This document shows positions 53,708 through 63,347 of a stretch of 64,000 nucleotides of DNA, piece by piece. The DNA is from Candidatus Epulonipiscium sp. (GTDB lineage Bacteria; Bacillota_A; Clostridia; Lachnospirales; Cellulosilyticaceae). The DNA lies in NCBI GenBank assembly GCA_012841565.1, contig DUUM01000173.1:1-64000 (forward strand), in the 5' to 3' direction. Under the pieces are notes generated by a model. That model ran no database searches and was not told the DNA's origin. It saw only the letters and a program-made list of their open reading frames with translations. Position numbers and translations under genes: made by a program. Position 1 is the stretch's first letter; each line of letters opens with the position of its first letter.

Positions 53708-54928
53708 ATGAAGATAACAAAAGTTGCAAATAATACCTATCAACTCCCAGCAAATGTTGACGGTTTCTTATTTGAAGGATTATGGGAAATGCCAAATGGA
53801 GTTTCTATTAATTCATACATTATTAAAGCTGATAAAACAGCTATTATAGATGGATTTGGTGGATGGGATGGGGCGCCAGAGAGTTTATATGCTTTATTAG
53901 GTGAACTGGAGATTAAACCTGAATCAATTGAGTATCTTATTGTTAATCATATGGAGCCTGATCATTCAGCATGGATTGAGGACTTTAAGAAAATAAATGC
54001 TAATTTTAAGATTGTATGTAGCCAAAAATCAGCAGATTTATTAGATGCCTTTTATGAGCACACTGAAAATATAATCATTGCCAATAAAGATTTAGTGTTA
54101 GATTTAGGAAATGGACATAAGCTAAAATTTATAGATATACCTAACGTACATTGGCCAGATACTATTGCTACATTTGATACCTCTACAGGCGTCTTATTTT
54201 CTTGTGACGCATTTGGTTCTTTTGGAAAAATTGGAGAAGCTAGTTTTGATGATATGTTAACAGAGGACGAATTAGCCTTTTATGAAGAAGAGGCTGTAAG
54301 ATATTATTCAAATATTATTGGATCATTTTCTATGTTTGTTACAAAAGCTGTGGCAAAGTGTAGGGAACTTCCTATTAAAATCATAGCGCCAGGTCATGGT
54401 ATTATGTGGCGTGGTAATCCTAATAGAATTATAGATGATTACGAACGATATGCAAACTACCAAAAAGGTGTGGCTAAAGAAGAAGTAACCATTATATGGG
54501 GTTCTATGTATGGCATGACTGAAAAAGCTGTTAAGCTTGCGATTAAAGTATTAGAAGAAGAGAATATGAAAGTGAATATCCACCAGGTTCCTGGTACAGA
54601 TATGGGGACAATCCTTACCTCTGTTTGGAATTCTACAGGGGTTATTCTTGCTATGCCAACGTATGAATACAAAATGTTTCCCCCACTTGCAGCTGCTTTA
54701 GATGAATTGGGTAGGAAAAAGGCAAATGGTAGAAAAGCTTTTAGATTTGGTTCTTATGGCTGGTCTGGAGGCGCTCAAAAAGAACTTGATGAAATTATGA
54801 CGAAATACCGTATGAATTGGGGTTTTTTAGAGCCAGTAGAATTTAAAGGGAATGCCAGAGAAGAGGACTTACAATTAATTGAAGAGAGGGTTAAAGCTTT
54901 AGTAGCGGAAGTCAGAGCGGTTCAATAA
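53708..54928 (+). CDS. fprA: A-type flavoprotein (flavodiiron oxygen/NO reductase)
   Basis: 406 aa. Metallo-beta-lactamase domain (about 1-250) with the diiron ligands HMEPDHS, H in PNVHWPD, D in SCDAFG and H in APGHGIMW. Then a flavodoxin domain with FMN-binding TIIWGSMYGMTEK, MPTYEYKMFPP and SYGWSGGAQ. Reduces O2 to water (or NO to N2O) to protect anaerobes. No fused rubredoxin; the electron donor is elsewhere. TTGGAGG precedes the ATG, and a good promoter and upstream terminator make it monocistronic. Confidence 0.97.
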   Translation: MKITKVANNTYQLPANVDGFLFEGLWEMPNGVSINSYIIKADKTAIIDGFGGWDGAPESLYALLGELEIKPESIEYLIVNHMEPDHSAWIEDFKKINANFKIVCSQKSADLLDAFYEHTENIIIANKDLVLDLGNGHKLKFIDIPNVHWPDTIATFDTSTGVLFSCDAFGSFGKIGEASFDDMLTEDELAFYEEEAVRYYSNIIGSFSMFVTKAVAKCRELPIKIIAPGHGIMWRGNPNRIIDDYERYANYQKGVAKEEVTIIWGSMYGMTEKAVKLAIKVLEEENMKVNIHQVPGTDMGTILTSVWNSTGVILAMPTYEYKMFPPLAAALDELGRKKANGRKAFRFGSYGWSGGAQKELDEIMTKYRMNWGFLEPVEFKGNAREEDLQLIEERVKALVAEVRAVQ

Positions 54929-54962
54929 TAGTTTATTAAAATTATTAAATATATGTATATAT

Positions 54963-54990
54963 TTAACAACACCTTGGCATCATATATAAT
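54963..54990 (+). promoter_or_regulatory. Promoter of the first carboxypeptidase gene
   Basis: TTAACA (54963-54968), 16-bp spacer, perfect TATAAT (54985-54990), close to the start at 55021. Confidence 0.6.
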
Positions 54991-55020
54991 ATGCATCTTA
55001 TAGAAGGAGGCGCTATTATA

Positions 55021-56202
55021 ATGAGCCAATGTAATAAATTTATTTGTAAAGTACTAATGATTGGTATGACTATTTTAAGTGTTCCAACCGAGGTATTTGC
55101 TGAGACACCTATTAAGGGGTTTCAATCTGAAAGCTATATTTTAATGGAAGCTAGTTCAGGTAAAATATTACTCGAACATAATTCAAACGAACAACTACCC
55201 CCAGCTAGTATTACTAAGGTTATGACAATGCTCCTGATTTATGAAGCGGTTGAAAGTGGTAAAATTGGGTGGGACGATGAGGTAACCATTAGTGAATATG
55301 CATCTCAGATGGGCGGATCTCAAGTCTTTATGGAACCAGGTGAAATACAAACCGTTCGCGATCTATTAAAGTGCATAGCAATTGCATCAGCTAACGATGC
55401 TGCTGTCGCAATGGGTGAGTATATCGCGGGTAGTGAGGATGGTTTTGCAGACTTAATGAATAAGAAAGCTCAAGAATTAGGTATGAAAAATACAGTGTTT
55501 AAGAATCCATGTGGTCTCCATAGAGATGGACATGTCTCCACTGCTAATGATATTGCGTTACTATCTAGGGAGCTTATGACAAGATTCCCAGAAATCAGTA
55601 AGATTCTTACCATATGGATGGATAGTATCACTCACAAGACTAGGCGGGGAGAGAGCGAATTTGGGCTTACGAATACCAATAGGTTAGTCAAAGCTTATAC
55701 GGGTATAACCGGTTTAAAGACAGGCTACACCTCTCAGTCCAAACATTGTATAACTGCAACGGCTAATCGTAATAATATGGATTTAATTGCTGTCGTCTTG
55801 GCAGCACCTGATTCTAAAGTTAGATTTAGGGAAGCGGCCCAGCTACTAGATTATGGCTTTGCTAATTACGTTGTCAAGCAAGGACACAAGGCAGACAATA
55901 TATTAGGCCAATCTCCTGTCTTTAAAGGAGATAAAGAGCAACTAGAATATACCATCAAAGATACCATGAGTATCGTATTACCTAAAGACAAAGCAAATGT
56001 GGACATTAGCCATAAGGTTGTGCTTACACCTAATCTAACAGCACCTATCCGAAAAGGTGACTCAGTGGGCACTATAACTTATCTTATTGGGGAAGAAAAA
56101 GTGGGCGAGATGCCACTTGTTGCCGCGTTTGATGTTAACAAAGCAAAATATAACCATATGGTCAAATATATGTTTAGGAGTTTTTTTAAGCTATCATCGT
56201 AA
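55021..56202 (+). CDS. D-alanyl-D-alanine carboxypeptidase (low-molecular-weight PBP)
   Basis: 393 aa from the ATG at 55021 (AAGGAGG upstream). Signal peptide (LMIGMTILSVPTEVFA). The serine-peptidase triad motifs are SITK (PPASITKVMT), SAND (ASANDAAVAMGEYI) and KTGYT. A C-terminal PBP5-type beta domain follows. It trims the last D-Ala of peptidoglycan stem peptides outside the membrane. It could be DacF-like; the exact paralogue cannot be told. A terminator follows at 56214. Confidence 0.94.
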   Translation: MSQCNKFICKVLMIGMTILSVPTEVFAETPIKGFQSESYILMEASSGKILLEHNSNEQLPPASITKVMTMLLIYEAVESGKIGWDDEVTISEYASQMGGSQVFMEPGEIQTVRDLLKCIAIASANDAAVAMGEYIAGSEDGFADLMNKKAQELGMKNTVFKNPCGLHRDGHVSTANDIALLSRELMTRFPEISKILTIWMDSITHKTRRGESEFGLTNTNRLVKAYTGITGLKTGYTSQSKHCITATANRNNMDLIAVVLAAPDSKVRFREAAQLLDYGFANYVVKQGHKADNILGQSPVFKGDKEQLEYTIKDTMSIVLPKDKANVDISHKVVLTPNLTAPIRKGDSVGTITYLIGEEKVGEMPLVAAFDVNKAKYNHMVKYMFRSFFKLSS

Positions 56203-56213
56203 GATTAAATATT

Positions 56214-56247
56214 AAAGTTCACCTAAAATTTAGGTGAACTTTTTTTA
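56214..56247 (+). terminator. Rho-independent terminator before scpA
   Basis: 11- to 12-bp stem AAGTTCACCTA/TAGGTGAACTT with a small loop, then seven T. Confidence 0.9.
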
Positions 56248-56322
56248 AATGTTTGATATTTTTCAGTTATATAGTAGAATAATAAGAAGAGGAAGTTATG
56301 AGAAGGCGTGAGGTGCTAAAAT

Positions 56323-57093
56323 ATGAGTATGACAATAAAGGTGGATGCCTTTGAAGGTCCATTAGATTTACTTTTACACTTAATTGAAAAAAATAAAATG
56401 AGTATTTATGATATTCAAATTGCACCTATTACTAATCAGTACATGGCGTACATAGACGATTTAAAAAATAGCCAAGAAGTGTCCCTTGAGAGTATGAGTG
56501 AATTTATCTTAATGGCAGCCACTTTGCTATATATTAAATCAAAGATGCTCTTACCTAAGCCAGAAGTAGAGGACCCCGAGGATGATCCAAGGGGTGAACT
56601 TGTCGCACGTTTACTAGAATATAAAAAAATGAAGCATATTTCTGAGCAACTAAAAGAGCATGAAAAAGATGCAGAAAATATATATTTTAGGAATATGCCT
56701 ATACAACTAGAGGAATATTCCCCAACTTCAATTCCTATTGAGGATATTTTAGGGGATGTTACAATGGAGCAGATTTATAGTATTTTTGCAGATATTGTTA
56801 AAAGACAAAATTTTGTGGATAGGAATCCTCATGTTATTGATGATCTTATTGTTAGAAGAGATGATTATACGATAAAAGAAAAAAGTCGATATATTTTAGA
56901 TTTAATAGAAATAAATGGGACACTCTTATTTCACGAAATATTTAGTAAGCATACAACTAAGATGGAAATGATTGTAACATTTATGGCACTTTTAGAACTT
57001 GTTCATAAAAGAAAGATAAATATTTATCAAAAAGGTGTACTAGAAGAAATTAGGATAAGTGGAGTGGATGGAGATGGAACAGTTGGAGATTAG
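56323..57093 (+). CDS. scpA: Segregation and condensation protein A
   Basis: Kleisin subunit of the SMC-ScpAB condensin. 256 aa; the N-terminus VDAFEGPLDLLLHLIEKNKMSIYDIQIAPITNQY and the C-terminal winged-helix stretch (FMALLELVHKRKINIYQKG) are diagnostic. GAGGTG lies upstream of the ATG. The end overlaps scpB, so the two subunits are made together. Confidence 0.97.
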   Translation: MSMTIKVDAFEGPLDLLLHLIEKNKMSIYDIQIAPITNQYMAYIDDLKNSQEVSLESMSEFILMAATLLYIKSKMLLPKPEVEDPEDDPRGELVARLLEYKKMKHISEQLKEHEKDAENIYFRNMPIQLEEYSPTSIPIEDILGDVTMEQIYSIFADIVKRQNFVDRNPHVIDDLIVRRDDYTIKEKSRYILDLIEINGTLLFHEIFSKHTTKMEMIVTFMALLELVHKRKINIYQKGVLEEIRISGVDGDGTVGD

Positions 57094-57670
57094 ATCTACT
57101 ATAGAAACAGACAGGCCAGAGATAAAATCAATTATTGAATCAATATTGTTTTTGTCGGGAGAAGCAGTTGAGATTACGCGTTTAGCTGAGACTTTAGAAG
57201 TTGAAAATCATGATATTAATGAAGCTGTTAAGCAAATCAATGAAACTTACATAGAAAACAACAGTGGATTATTTATTACTCAGCTTGACGACTCTTACCA
57301 AATGTGTACAGTACCAGCAAATGCACCTTACATCGAAAGATTTTTACAAAAGCCAAGTAAAAAAATATTAACCCAACCTATTATTGAGACTTTAGCAATC
57401 GTTGCTTACTCACAACCGATCACTAAGGTTCAAATTGCAGACATTAGAGGTGTGCGCTCAGACCATACGATTAATAAACTTATTGAATTTAATTTAATTT
57501 GTGAGGTAGGACGTTTAAATGTTATCGGTAAACCCATACTATTTGGTACAACAGGTGAATTTTTAAGGCATTTTGGATTTACCAGTATTGATGAGCTTCC
57601 AAAAGTAAAAGAAGACTTAATCGAAAGATTTAAAGAAGAAGTTCAACAAGAAATTGATTACTATGAATAA
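57074..57670 (+). CDS. scpB: Segregation and condensation protein B
   Basis: 198 aa from the ATG at 57074 (GGAG 9 nt upstream); earlier in-frame GTG 57059 and ATG 57068 are possible but less well spaced. Two winged-helix domains: IIESILFLSGEAVEITRLAETL and ILTQPIIETLAIVAYSQPITKVQIADIRGVRSD, then GRLNVIGKPILFGTTGEFLRHFG. Binds the ScpA kleisin as a dimer. Overlaps scpA; dacB follows. Confidence 0.96.
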   Translation: MEQLEIRSTIETDRPEIKSIIESILFLSGEAVEITRLAETLEVENHDINEAVKQINETYIENNSGLFITQLDDSYQMCTVPANAPYIERFLQKPSKKILTQPIIETLAIVAYSQPITKVQIADIRGVRSDHTINKLIEFNLICEVGRLNVIGKPILFGTTGEFLRHFGFTSIDELPKVKEDLIERFKEEVQQEIDYYE

Positions 57671-57727
57671 ATAAAGCGTATGAGTGGGAAAATAAAACAA
57701 AATACAAAAAGAAGGGAATCTTAACTT

Positions 57728-58903
57728 ATGATCATAAGGAAAAAGATTGTATTTTGTTGGCTCACTACATTTTTAGCTACATCCATAATAAAAACCCCTG
57801 CAAATATATTTGCAGAACCCACTAATGTTAATGCAAAGGGGGCTGTATTGGTAGAAGAAAGTAGTATGCGTATATTATGGGAGAAAGATTCAGATATCCC
57901 GCTTCCTATGGCGAGTACTACTAAGATTATGACCTGCATTCTTGCTTTAGAACAAGGTGATTTGAAAGATGTTGTAACAGCTAGCAAAAGGGCAGCAGCA
58001 GCACCCAAGGTGAAAATGTATCTAAAGCCAGGTGAAAAACAAACCCTTGGGGATCTTTTGCATGCCCTTATGCTCCAATCCTCTAATGATGCCGCTATTG
58101 CTATTGCCGAACACATAGGCGGAAGTGTTGAAGAATTTTGTGAACTTATGACTCAAAGAGCCAAGGAACTTGGCACTCATTCTACTTGTTTTAAAACACC
58201 TAATGGACTTGATTTACCAGGTCATATGGCTAGCCCATATGATTTAGCCATTATTACAAAACATGCTTACCAAAACCCAGAATTTCTTAAAATTATAAAT
58301 ACGCCTTCACTAACCATACCAAGCGCTCCTTTAAAGGGTAGCCAACCCCATCATTTACAAAACAAAAATAGGTTTTTAAATAGCTATGAAGGGGCTAATG
58401 GGGTTAAAACTGGATTTACGGGTCTGGCAGGCCACTGTTTTGTAGGTGGCGCAAAACGAAATGATATGCAACTATTTGCGGTTGTACTAGGTTCGGGGTG
58501 GGGACCTGGAGGTAGTAGTAAAAAATATACAGATACCATAAAACTCTTTGAGTATGGATTTAGTAATTATAAAATGATACCTATTAAAAAAGCTATGGAT
58601 GCAATCGGGACCGTACCTATTATAAAAGGAGAAGAAGCGTTCGTAACTATTGCATACGGTAACTCATTAGAGGTTCCATTAACCCAGGAAGAAGAGAAAC
58701 AGATTTTTATAACTTTAGAAATTCCAGAAGGAATAACTGCGCCAATTCGCTCCCTTGAGCCTATTGGAATAGCAAAGGTTTATATTGGTGAATCTTTAGT
58801 AGGCACCTTGCCTGTTATAACAACTTCAAGTGCTGAGAAAAAAACCATAAGTCGTTCTTTGAAGAAGGTTATTTTCCAGTGGACAAATTTATTGCATAAC
58901 TGA
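57728..58903 (+). CDS. dacB: D-alanyl-D-alanine carboxypeptidase DacB-type
   Basis: 391 aa, with a signal peptide (ending near IFAEP) and motifs STTK (MASTTKIMT), SSND and KTGFTG. It is a second paralogue of the enzyme at 55021, with a similar domain order. Position after scpB and before rluB matches the scpAB-dacB-(spmAB)-rluB neighbourhood of Bacillus, where dacB acts in spore cortex formation; spmA and spmB are absent here. AAGAAGGG lies upstream of the ATG. Confidence 0.93.
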   Translation: MIIRKKIVFCWLTTFLATSIIKTPANIFAEPTNVNAKGAVLVEESSMRILWEKDSDIPLPMASTTKIMTCILALEQGDLKDVVTASKRAAAAPKVKMYLKPGEKQTLGDLLHALMLQSSNDAAIAIAEHIGGSVEEFCELMTQRAKELGTHSTCFKTPNGLDLPGHMASPYDLAIITKHAYQNPEFLKIINTPSLTIPSAPLKGSQPHHLQNKNRFLNSYEGANGVKTGFTGLAGHCFVGGAKRNDMQLFAVVLGSGWGPGGSSKKYTDTIKLFEYGFSNYKMIPIKKAMDAIGTVPIIKGEEAFVTIAYGNSLEVPLTQEEEKQIFITLEIPEGITAPIRSLEPIGIAKVYIGESLVGTLPVITTSSAEKKTISRSLKKVIFQWTNLLHN

Positions 58904-58925
58904 TTGATGAATAGGGGGATTTGTA

Positions 58926-59633
58926 TTGAGACTACAGAAGTTTTTAGCTCAAGCCGGAGTGGCTTCAAGAAGAAAATCCGAAGAGCTAATTTTAAATGGG
59001 AGTGTTAAGGTTAATAATATAACAATTACAGAACTTGGGACTAAAATAGATCCGGATACAGATATTGTCATGTATAAAGATCAAATAGTCAAAGGAGAAG
59101 AGAAGCAGGTTTATTATATGCTCAATAAGCCTGTTGGATATGTAACTACTGTAAAAGATGAAAAAGATAGAAAGACTGTTTTAGATTTATTGCATTTAGT
59201 TCCTGAGCGAATTTATCCTGTAGGCAGGCTGGATTGTGATACATCGGGCCTGCTTTTACTGACTAATGATGGGGACCTTACTTATTTAATAACCCATCCC
59301 AAACATGAAATAGAAAAAACCTATATTGCAACTGTAAGAGGAATCCCAAATAATGTTCAGTTAGACCATTTTAGAGAGGGCTTAATCATAGACAACTGGA
59401 AAACAGCAACAGCTAAAATTAGCATCTTAAATACAAATAATAACTCTGCCACCTTATCCATAACGATTAGAGAAGGTCGCAATCGTCAGGTTAGAAAGAT
59501 GTGCGCCGCTATTGGGACGCCTGTTATTAGTCTAAGACGAGTCTGCGTAGGAACCATTACCCTAGGAGAATTAGACAGTGGTAAATACCGTCCCCTTACT
59601 GAAAAAGAAATCAATTATCTGAAGAATTTGTAA
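58926..59633 (+). CDS. rluB: Pseudouridine synthase, RluB/RsuA family
   Basis: 235 aa starting at TTG 58926 with GGGGG about 9 nt upstream. S4 domain MRLQKFLAQAGVASRRKSEELI at the N-terminus, then the RsuA/RluB catalytic core YPVGRLDCDTSGLLLLTNDGDL with the catalytic Asp, and IREGRNRQVRKMCAAIG. Likely modifies 23S rRNA. Follows dacB by 22 bases, probably the same transcript. Confidence 0.94.
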   Translation: MRLQKFLAQAGVASRRKSEELILNGSVKVNNITITELGTKIDPDTDIVMYKDQIVKGEEKQVYYMLNKPVGYVTTVKDEKDRKTVLDLLHLVPERIYPVGRLDCDTSGLLLLTNDGDLTYLITHPKHEIEKTYIATVRGIPNNVQLDHFREGLIIDNWKTATAKISILNTNNNSATLSITIREGRNRQVRKMCAAIGTPVISLRRVCVGTITLGELDSGKYRPLTEKEINYLKNL

Positions 59634-59664
59634 AAAATCACATTATTAACTTACGTATAATCCA

Positions 59665-59693
59665 TTGCACCTGTATAGATTATGAAGTATACT
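59665..59693 (+). promoter_or_regulatory. Promoter of the decarboxylase operon
   Basis: TTGCAC (59665-59670), 17-bp spacer, TATACT (59688-59693), about 88 nt before mmdA. Confidence 0.6.
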
Positions 59694-59780
59694 ATAGAAG
59701 GAGATATTTTGACTTTATGATGTGTTTATAACATTTACATAAGGTTAATTTAATATTATTAAAGAATTGGAGGATTACAG

Positions 59781-61310
59781 ATGAGTATTTTGGACAAAAA
59801 TTCACAGTTAGAGACTCGTCGCAAGGAGATCCAACTTGGTGGGGGAGCAGCAGCAATGGACAAGCTTACAGCTGCAGATAAACTTACCCCAAGAGAAAGG
59901 ATTAATAGCCTATTAGATTTAAACAGTTTTGTTGAGGTTGGTGCATTTATTACACACCGTAACACACAGTTTAACATGGGCTCACAAGCAACACCTGCTG
60001 ATGGCGTTGTGACAGGGTATGGAACAATGGATGGTAGATTAGTTTATGTATACAGCCAAGACCCAACCGTAATGGGTGGATCACTAGGTGAAATGCATGC
60101 TAAAAAAATTGCAAGAGTATACGATGATGCAATGAAGATGGGGGCACCTATTATTGGGTTCCTTGATTCAGCGGGTATTCGTTTACAAGAAAGTATTGAT
60201 GCATTAGAGGGCTACGGTGTAATATTCCAAAAGCAATCCTTAGCATCAGGCGTTATACCACAAATAACAGTTATTAGTGGTGATTGTGCTGGTGGTGCTG
60301 GTAGCATACCAGGACTCAGTGACTTTACATTTATGGCTTCCAAAAATGCTAGATTATTCTTAAATAGCCCTAACACTTTTGAAGAGACAAATGTAACTTT
60401 TGATAATATCGCAAGTGCAAAAGTTCATACAACACAAACAGGACTGGCTCATTTTGCATATGAAACAGAAGCACAATGTATTGATATGGTAAAGCAACTT
60501 CTAGCTTATTTACCATCTAACAATCTAGAAGATGCGCCAATATATGCAACTGTTGATGATCTTAACCGTGTAGACCCAGGATTAAACACAATTGTTCCAG
60601 AGGATGTTACTTTAAATATTCAAGCGATTATTCAATCTCTTGCAGATAGTGGGCAATTCTTTGAAATTCAAAAACAATTTGCACCTAATATCAAAGTAGG
60701 ATTTATTAGGTTAAACGGAGCAACAGTAGGACTTGTGGCTAACGAAGCTGATTACAAAGAAGGAAAGCTCGATATTGACGCTATGAATAAAGTATCTCGT
60801 TTTGTAAGTTTCTGTGATGGGTTTAACATTGCAATCCTAACACTTACAGATGTTGATGGCTTTGTATCAGGTGTTGAAGGCGAAACATCTGGAATATTAA
60901 GAGCTAGTGCACAAATGATTAATGCATTTGCAAGAGCAACTGTTCCAAAAGTCAACGTACTCCTTAGAAAAGCATATGGAAGTGCTTATGTTGCAATGAA
61001 TAGCAAGCATATTGGTGCTGATTATGTATATGCATGGCCAACAGCTTCTATTGGTATTATGCCAGCAGAAAGTGCTGTTCATATTATGTACGGAGACGAT
61101 ATTCTTAAATCTAAAAACCAACCAGCGCTCATGCAAGAAAAAGTTAGTGAATTTGAAGAAATGCAATCGAGTCCTTATGCAGTAGCTGCTAAAGGATATA
61201 TTGATGATATTATAGAACCAGCAACGACACGCAAACATATCATTGCTGCTTTTGAAGTGTTAGCTAGCAAAAGTGAATATAAACCAGCAAAAAAACATCC
61301 AACATTATAA
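59781..61310 (+). CDS. mmdA: Acyl-CoA carboxyltransferase subunit (methylmalonyl-CoA decarboxylase alpha / propionyl-CoA carboxylase beta type)
   Basis: 509 aa, crotonase-like carboxyltransferase: RRKEIQLGGGAAAMDKLTAADKLTPRERINSLLD, then the acyl-CoA site (FLDSAGIRLQESIDAL) and the biotin half (GFVSGVEGETSGILRASAQMINAFARATVPKVNVLLRKAYGSAYVAMNSK). It moves a carboxyl group between acyl-CoA (methylmalonyl, malonyl or glutaconyl) and biotin. Which CoA ester is used cannot be read. First gene of an operon with a membrane beta subunit, which suggests a Na+-pumping decarboxylase. TTGGAGGA precedes the ATG. Confidence 0.92.
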   Translation: MSILDKNSQLETRRKEIQLGGGAAAMDKLTAADKLTPRERINSLLDLNSFVEVGAFITHRNTQFNMGSQATPADGVVTGYGTMDGRLVYVYSQDPTVMGGSLGEMHAKKIARVYDDAMKMGAPIIGFLDSAGIRLQESIDALEGYGVIFQKQSLASGVIPQITVISGDCAGGAGSIPGLSDFTFMASKNARLFLNSPNTFEETNVTFDNIASAKVHTTQTGLAHFAYETEAQCIDMVKQLLAYLPSNNLEDAPIYATVDDLNRVDPGLNTIVPEDVTLNIQAIIQSLADSGQFFEIQKQFAPNIKVGFIRLNGATVGLVANEADYKEGKLDIDAMNKVSRFVSFCDGFNIAILTLTDVDGFVSGVEGETSGILRASAQMINAFARATVPKVNVLLRKAYGSAYVAMNSKHIGADYVYAWPTASIGIMPAESAVHIMYGDDILKSKNQPALMQEKVSEFEEMQSSPYAVAAKGYIDDIIEPATTRKHIIAAFEVLASKSEYKPAKKHPTL

Positions 61311-61325
61311 GGGTGAGGTGAAAAA

Positions 61326-61712
61326 ATGAATTTATTACAAAACATATCAGTAGTTGGTGCTCAAAAAGTTGGACTCGTTGAAGGATTATCAACTTTTATT
61401 GTTGGCATTAGCGTTGTGTTTTTAGCATTAATATTACTTGTCATTTTACTTGAAATCTCAGGGAAAATATTTGCTAATATAGATAAAAAAGCGGCTGCTG
61501 AAAAAGCCAGTGCGCAAGTACTAGCACCAGTAGTAGTTGAACCTACCATTGTAGAAACGACAGAAGTAGACGATTTAGAACTTATTGCCGTAATTACTGC
61601 AACTATTGCAGCAACTATGGGAACATCAGTTGAAGGCCTTCAAGTACGTTCACTTAGAAAAACAAACAATGTTTGGGGAATGTCTGGTCGTAGCGAGCAG
61701 TTATATAACTAA
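61326..61712 (+). CDS. OadG-like small membrane subunit of Na+-translocating decarboxylase
   Basis: 128 aa with one membrane segment (about residues 22-48: STFIVGISVVFLALILLVILLEI) followed by an Ala/Glu/Val-rich linker and a short C-terminal domain ending SLRKTNNVWGMSGRSEQLYN. This layout is typical of OadG/MmdD subunits that stabilise the complex. GAGGTGA precedes the ATG. It lies between the carboxyltransferase and the biotin carrier. Confidence 0.85.
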   Translation: MNLLQNISVVGAQKVGLVEGLSTFIVGISVVFLALILLVILLEISGKIFANIDKKAAAEKASAQVLAPVVVEPTIVETTEVDDLELIAVITATIAATMGTSVEGLQVRSLRKTNNVWGMSGRSEQLYN

Positions 61713-61764
61713 AATCTAATTAAACGTGGAACTTAACAACACGTACTGAAAGGAAGTATATATC

Positions 61765-62139
61765 ATGAAAAAATTCCAAGTAACTGTAAATGGAAATTCA
61801 TATGAAGTTGAAGTAGAAGAATTAGCAGCAGGTGTATCTGCTAGCCCTGTTATGGCAGCAGCACCAGTAGCGCCTACTGCTACAGCAGCGCCAGCTAAAA
61901 AAGTGGCAGCAGCCGTTCCAGCAGGAGCAAACAAAGTTTCAGCTCCAATGCCTGGTAAAATTGTAAGTGTAGCCGTAACAGTAGGCCAAGCAGTTAAAGA
62001 AGGAGACCTTGTTTGTATTTTAGAAGCAATGAAAATGGAAAATGAAGTTTTCGCATCCGCAGCTGGAACAATAGCTTCAGTTAACACAAGTGCAGGAGAT
62101 GTGGTTGAAACTGGTGATGTGATTGTTACTATTAACTAA
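61765..62139 (+). CDS. Biotin carrier protein of the decarboxylase (gamma subunit)
   Basis: 124 aa. A short N-terminal segment, an Ala/Pro-rich flexible linker (about 30-55) and a biotinyl domain (55-124) with the biotin lysine in EAMKMENEV and the paired [11 protein letters not shown] and [14 protein letters not shown]. It shuttles the carboxyl group from carboxyltransferase to the beta subunit. AAAGGAAG precedes the ATG. Confidence 0.95.
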   Translation: MKKFQVTVNGNSYEVEVEELAAGVSASPVMAAAPVAPTATAAPAKKVAAAVPAGANKVSAPMPGKIVSVAVTVGQAVKEGDLVCILEAMKMENEVFASAAGTIASVNTSAGDVVETGDVIVTIN

Positions 62140-62176
62140 TTCCCATTTAAAAAACATAAGAAGGGGGAACTTCTAA

Positions 62177-63334
62177 ATGAATTTCTTTGAGACGTTTACA
62201 AAGTCAGTAACTGGCTTTATTCAGCAATCAGGATTTGCATCGCTGACATGGGCTTACCTAATTATGATTGCCGTAGCATGTGTGCTTTTATACTTAGCAA
62301 TTGTTAAAGATTTTGAACCATTATTATTAGTGCCTATAGCATTTGGTATGTTACTTGTTAACTTGCCGGCTGCAGGCCTTATGAATGGTCCACTATCGGC
62401 AAATGAGCCTGGTGGATTACTATACTATTTATCCCTAGGTAAAGAACTTGGAATATATCCACCATTAATATTTGTAGGTATAGGTGCTATGACAGACTTT
62501 GGCCCACTTATTGCAAACCCTAAAAGTTTACTTTTAGGGGGGGCAGCCCAGTTTGGTATTTTCTTTGCTTATTTAGGATCATTAGCCCTTGGTTTTACAG
62601 GTCCTGAAGCAGCATCCATTGGTATTATCGGTGGCGCAGATGGCCCAACAGCTATTTACTTAACTGTTAAGCTTGCACCACACTTGTTAGGACCTATTGC
62701 AGTAGCAGCCTATTCATATATGGCCCTAGTGCCGATTATTCAGCCGCCTATTATGAGACTCTTAACAACTAAAGAACAACGTTTGGTGAAAATGGATCAA
62801 TTACGTCCTGTTTCACGTACTGAAAAAATATTATTTCCAATTGTAGTTACAATTTTAGTAAGTTTATTACTCCCATCAGCAGCCGCTTTAGTTGGTATGC
62901 TAATGTTTGGTAACTTACTTAAAGAAGCAGGGTCTACAAGCAGACTTGCAGAAGTTGCTTCTAATGGCCTTATGTCAGTTATAACAATTTTATTAGGTGT
63001 CTCAGTAGGGGCAGCTACCAATGCAGAGAGTTTCTTAAATACTCAAACATTAAAAATTGTAGTTCTAGGACTTACAGCATTTTGCATTGGTACAGCTTCT
63101 GGCGTATTAATGGGTGTTATAATGTACCATGTTTCAGGTAAAAAGGTAAACCCTTTAATAGGATCAGCCGGTGTATCAGCAGTTCCTATGGCAGCTCGTG
63201 TCGCTCAAAAAGTTGGACAACAAGAGTCACCATCAAACTTTTTGCTTATGCATGCAATGGGACCTAACGTAGCAGGGGTAATTGGCTCTGCAATTGCAGC
63301 GGGCGTACTGTTATCTATATACGGAGGAAAATAA
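62177..63334 (+). CDS. oadB: Na+-translocating decarboxylase beta subunit (OadB/MmdB/GcdB family)
   Basis: 385 aa, about nine to eleven membrane segments. [28 protein letters not shown] and [12 protein letters not shown] are family hallmarks, the last two around conserved Asp residues that bind Na+ and the carboxyl group. [14 protein letters not shown] also matches. It decarboxylates carboxy-biotin and exports Na+. AAGGGGG precedes the ATG. Confidence 0.95.
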   Translation: MNFFETFTKSVTGFIQQSGFASLTWAYLIMIAVACVLLYLAIVKDFEPLLLVPIAFGMLLVNLPAAGLMNGPLSANEPGGLLYYLSLGKELGIYPPLIFVGIGAMTDFGPLIANPKSLLLGGAAQFGIFFAYLGSLALGFTGPEAASIGIIGGADGPTAIYLTVKLAPHLLGPIAVAAYSYMALVPIIQPPIMRLLTTKEQRLVKMDQLRPVSRTEKILFPIVVTILVSLLLPSAAALVGMLMFGNLLKEAGSTSRLAEVASNGLMSVITILLGVSVGAATNAESFLNTQTLKIVVLGLTAFCIGTASGVLMGVIMYHVSGKKVNPLIGSAGVSAVPMAARVAQKVGQQESPSNFLLMHAMGPNVAGVIGSAIAAGVLLSIYGGK

Positions 63335-63347
63335 AGGAGGATATTAA

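Noticed and set aside
54940..54960. AAATATATGTATATATTT palindrome before the carboxypeptidase gene as another Rrf2 operator
   Set aside because: It lacks the ACATATATGT core and is explained by simple AT-rich sequence.
61716..62087. Ala/Thr-rich minus-strand frame
   Set aside because: Antisense of the Ala-rich linker of the biotin carrier protein.
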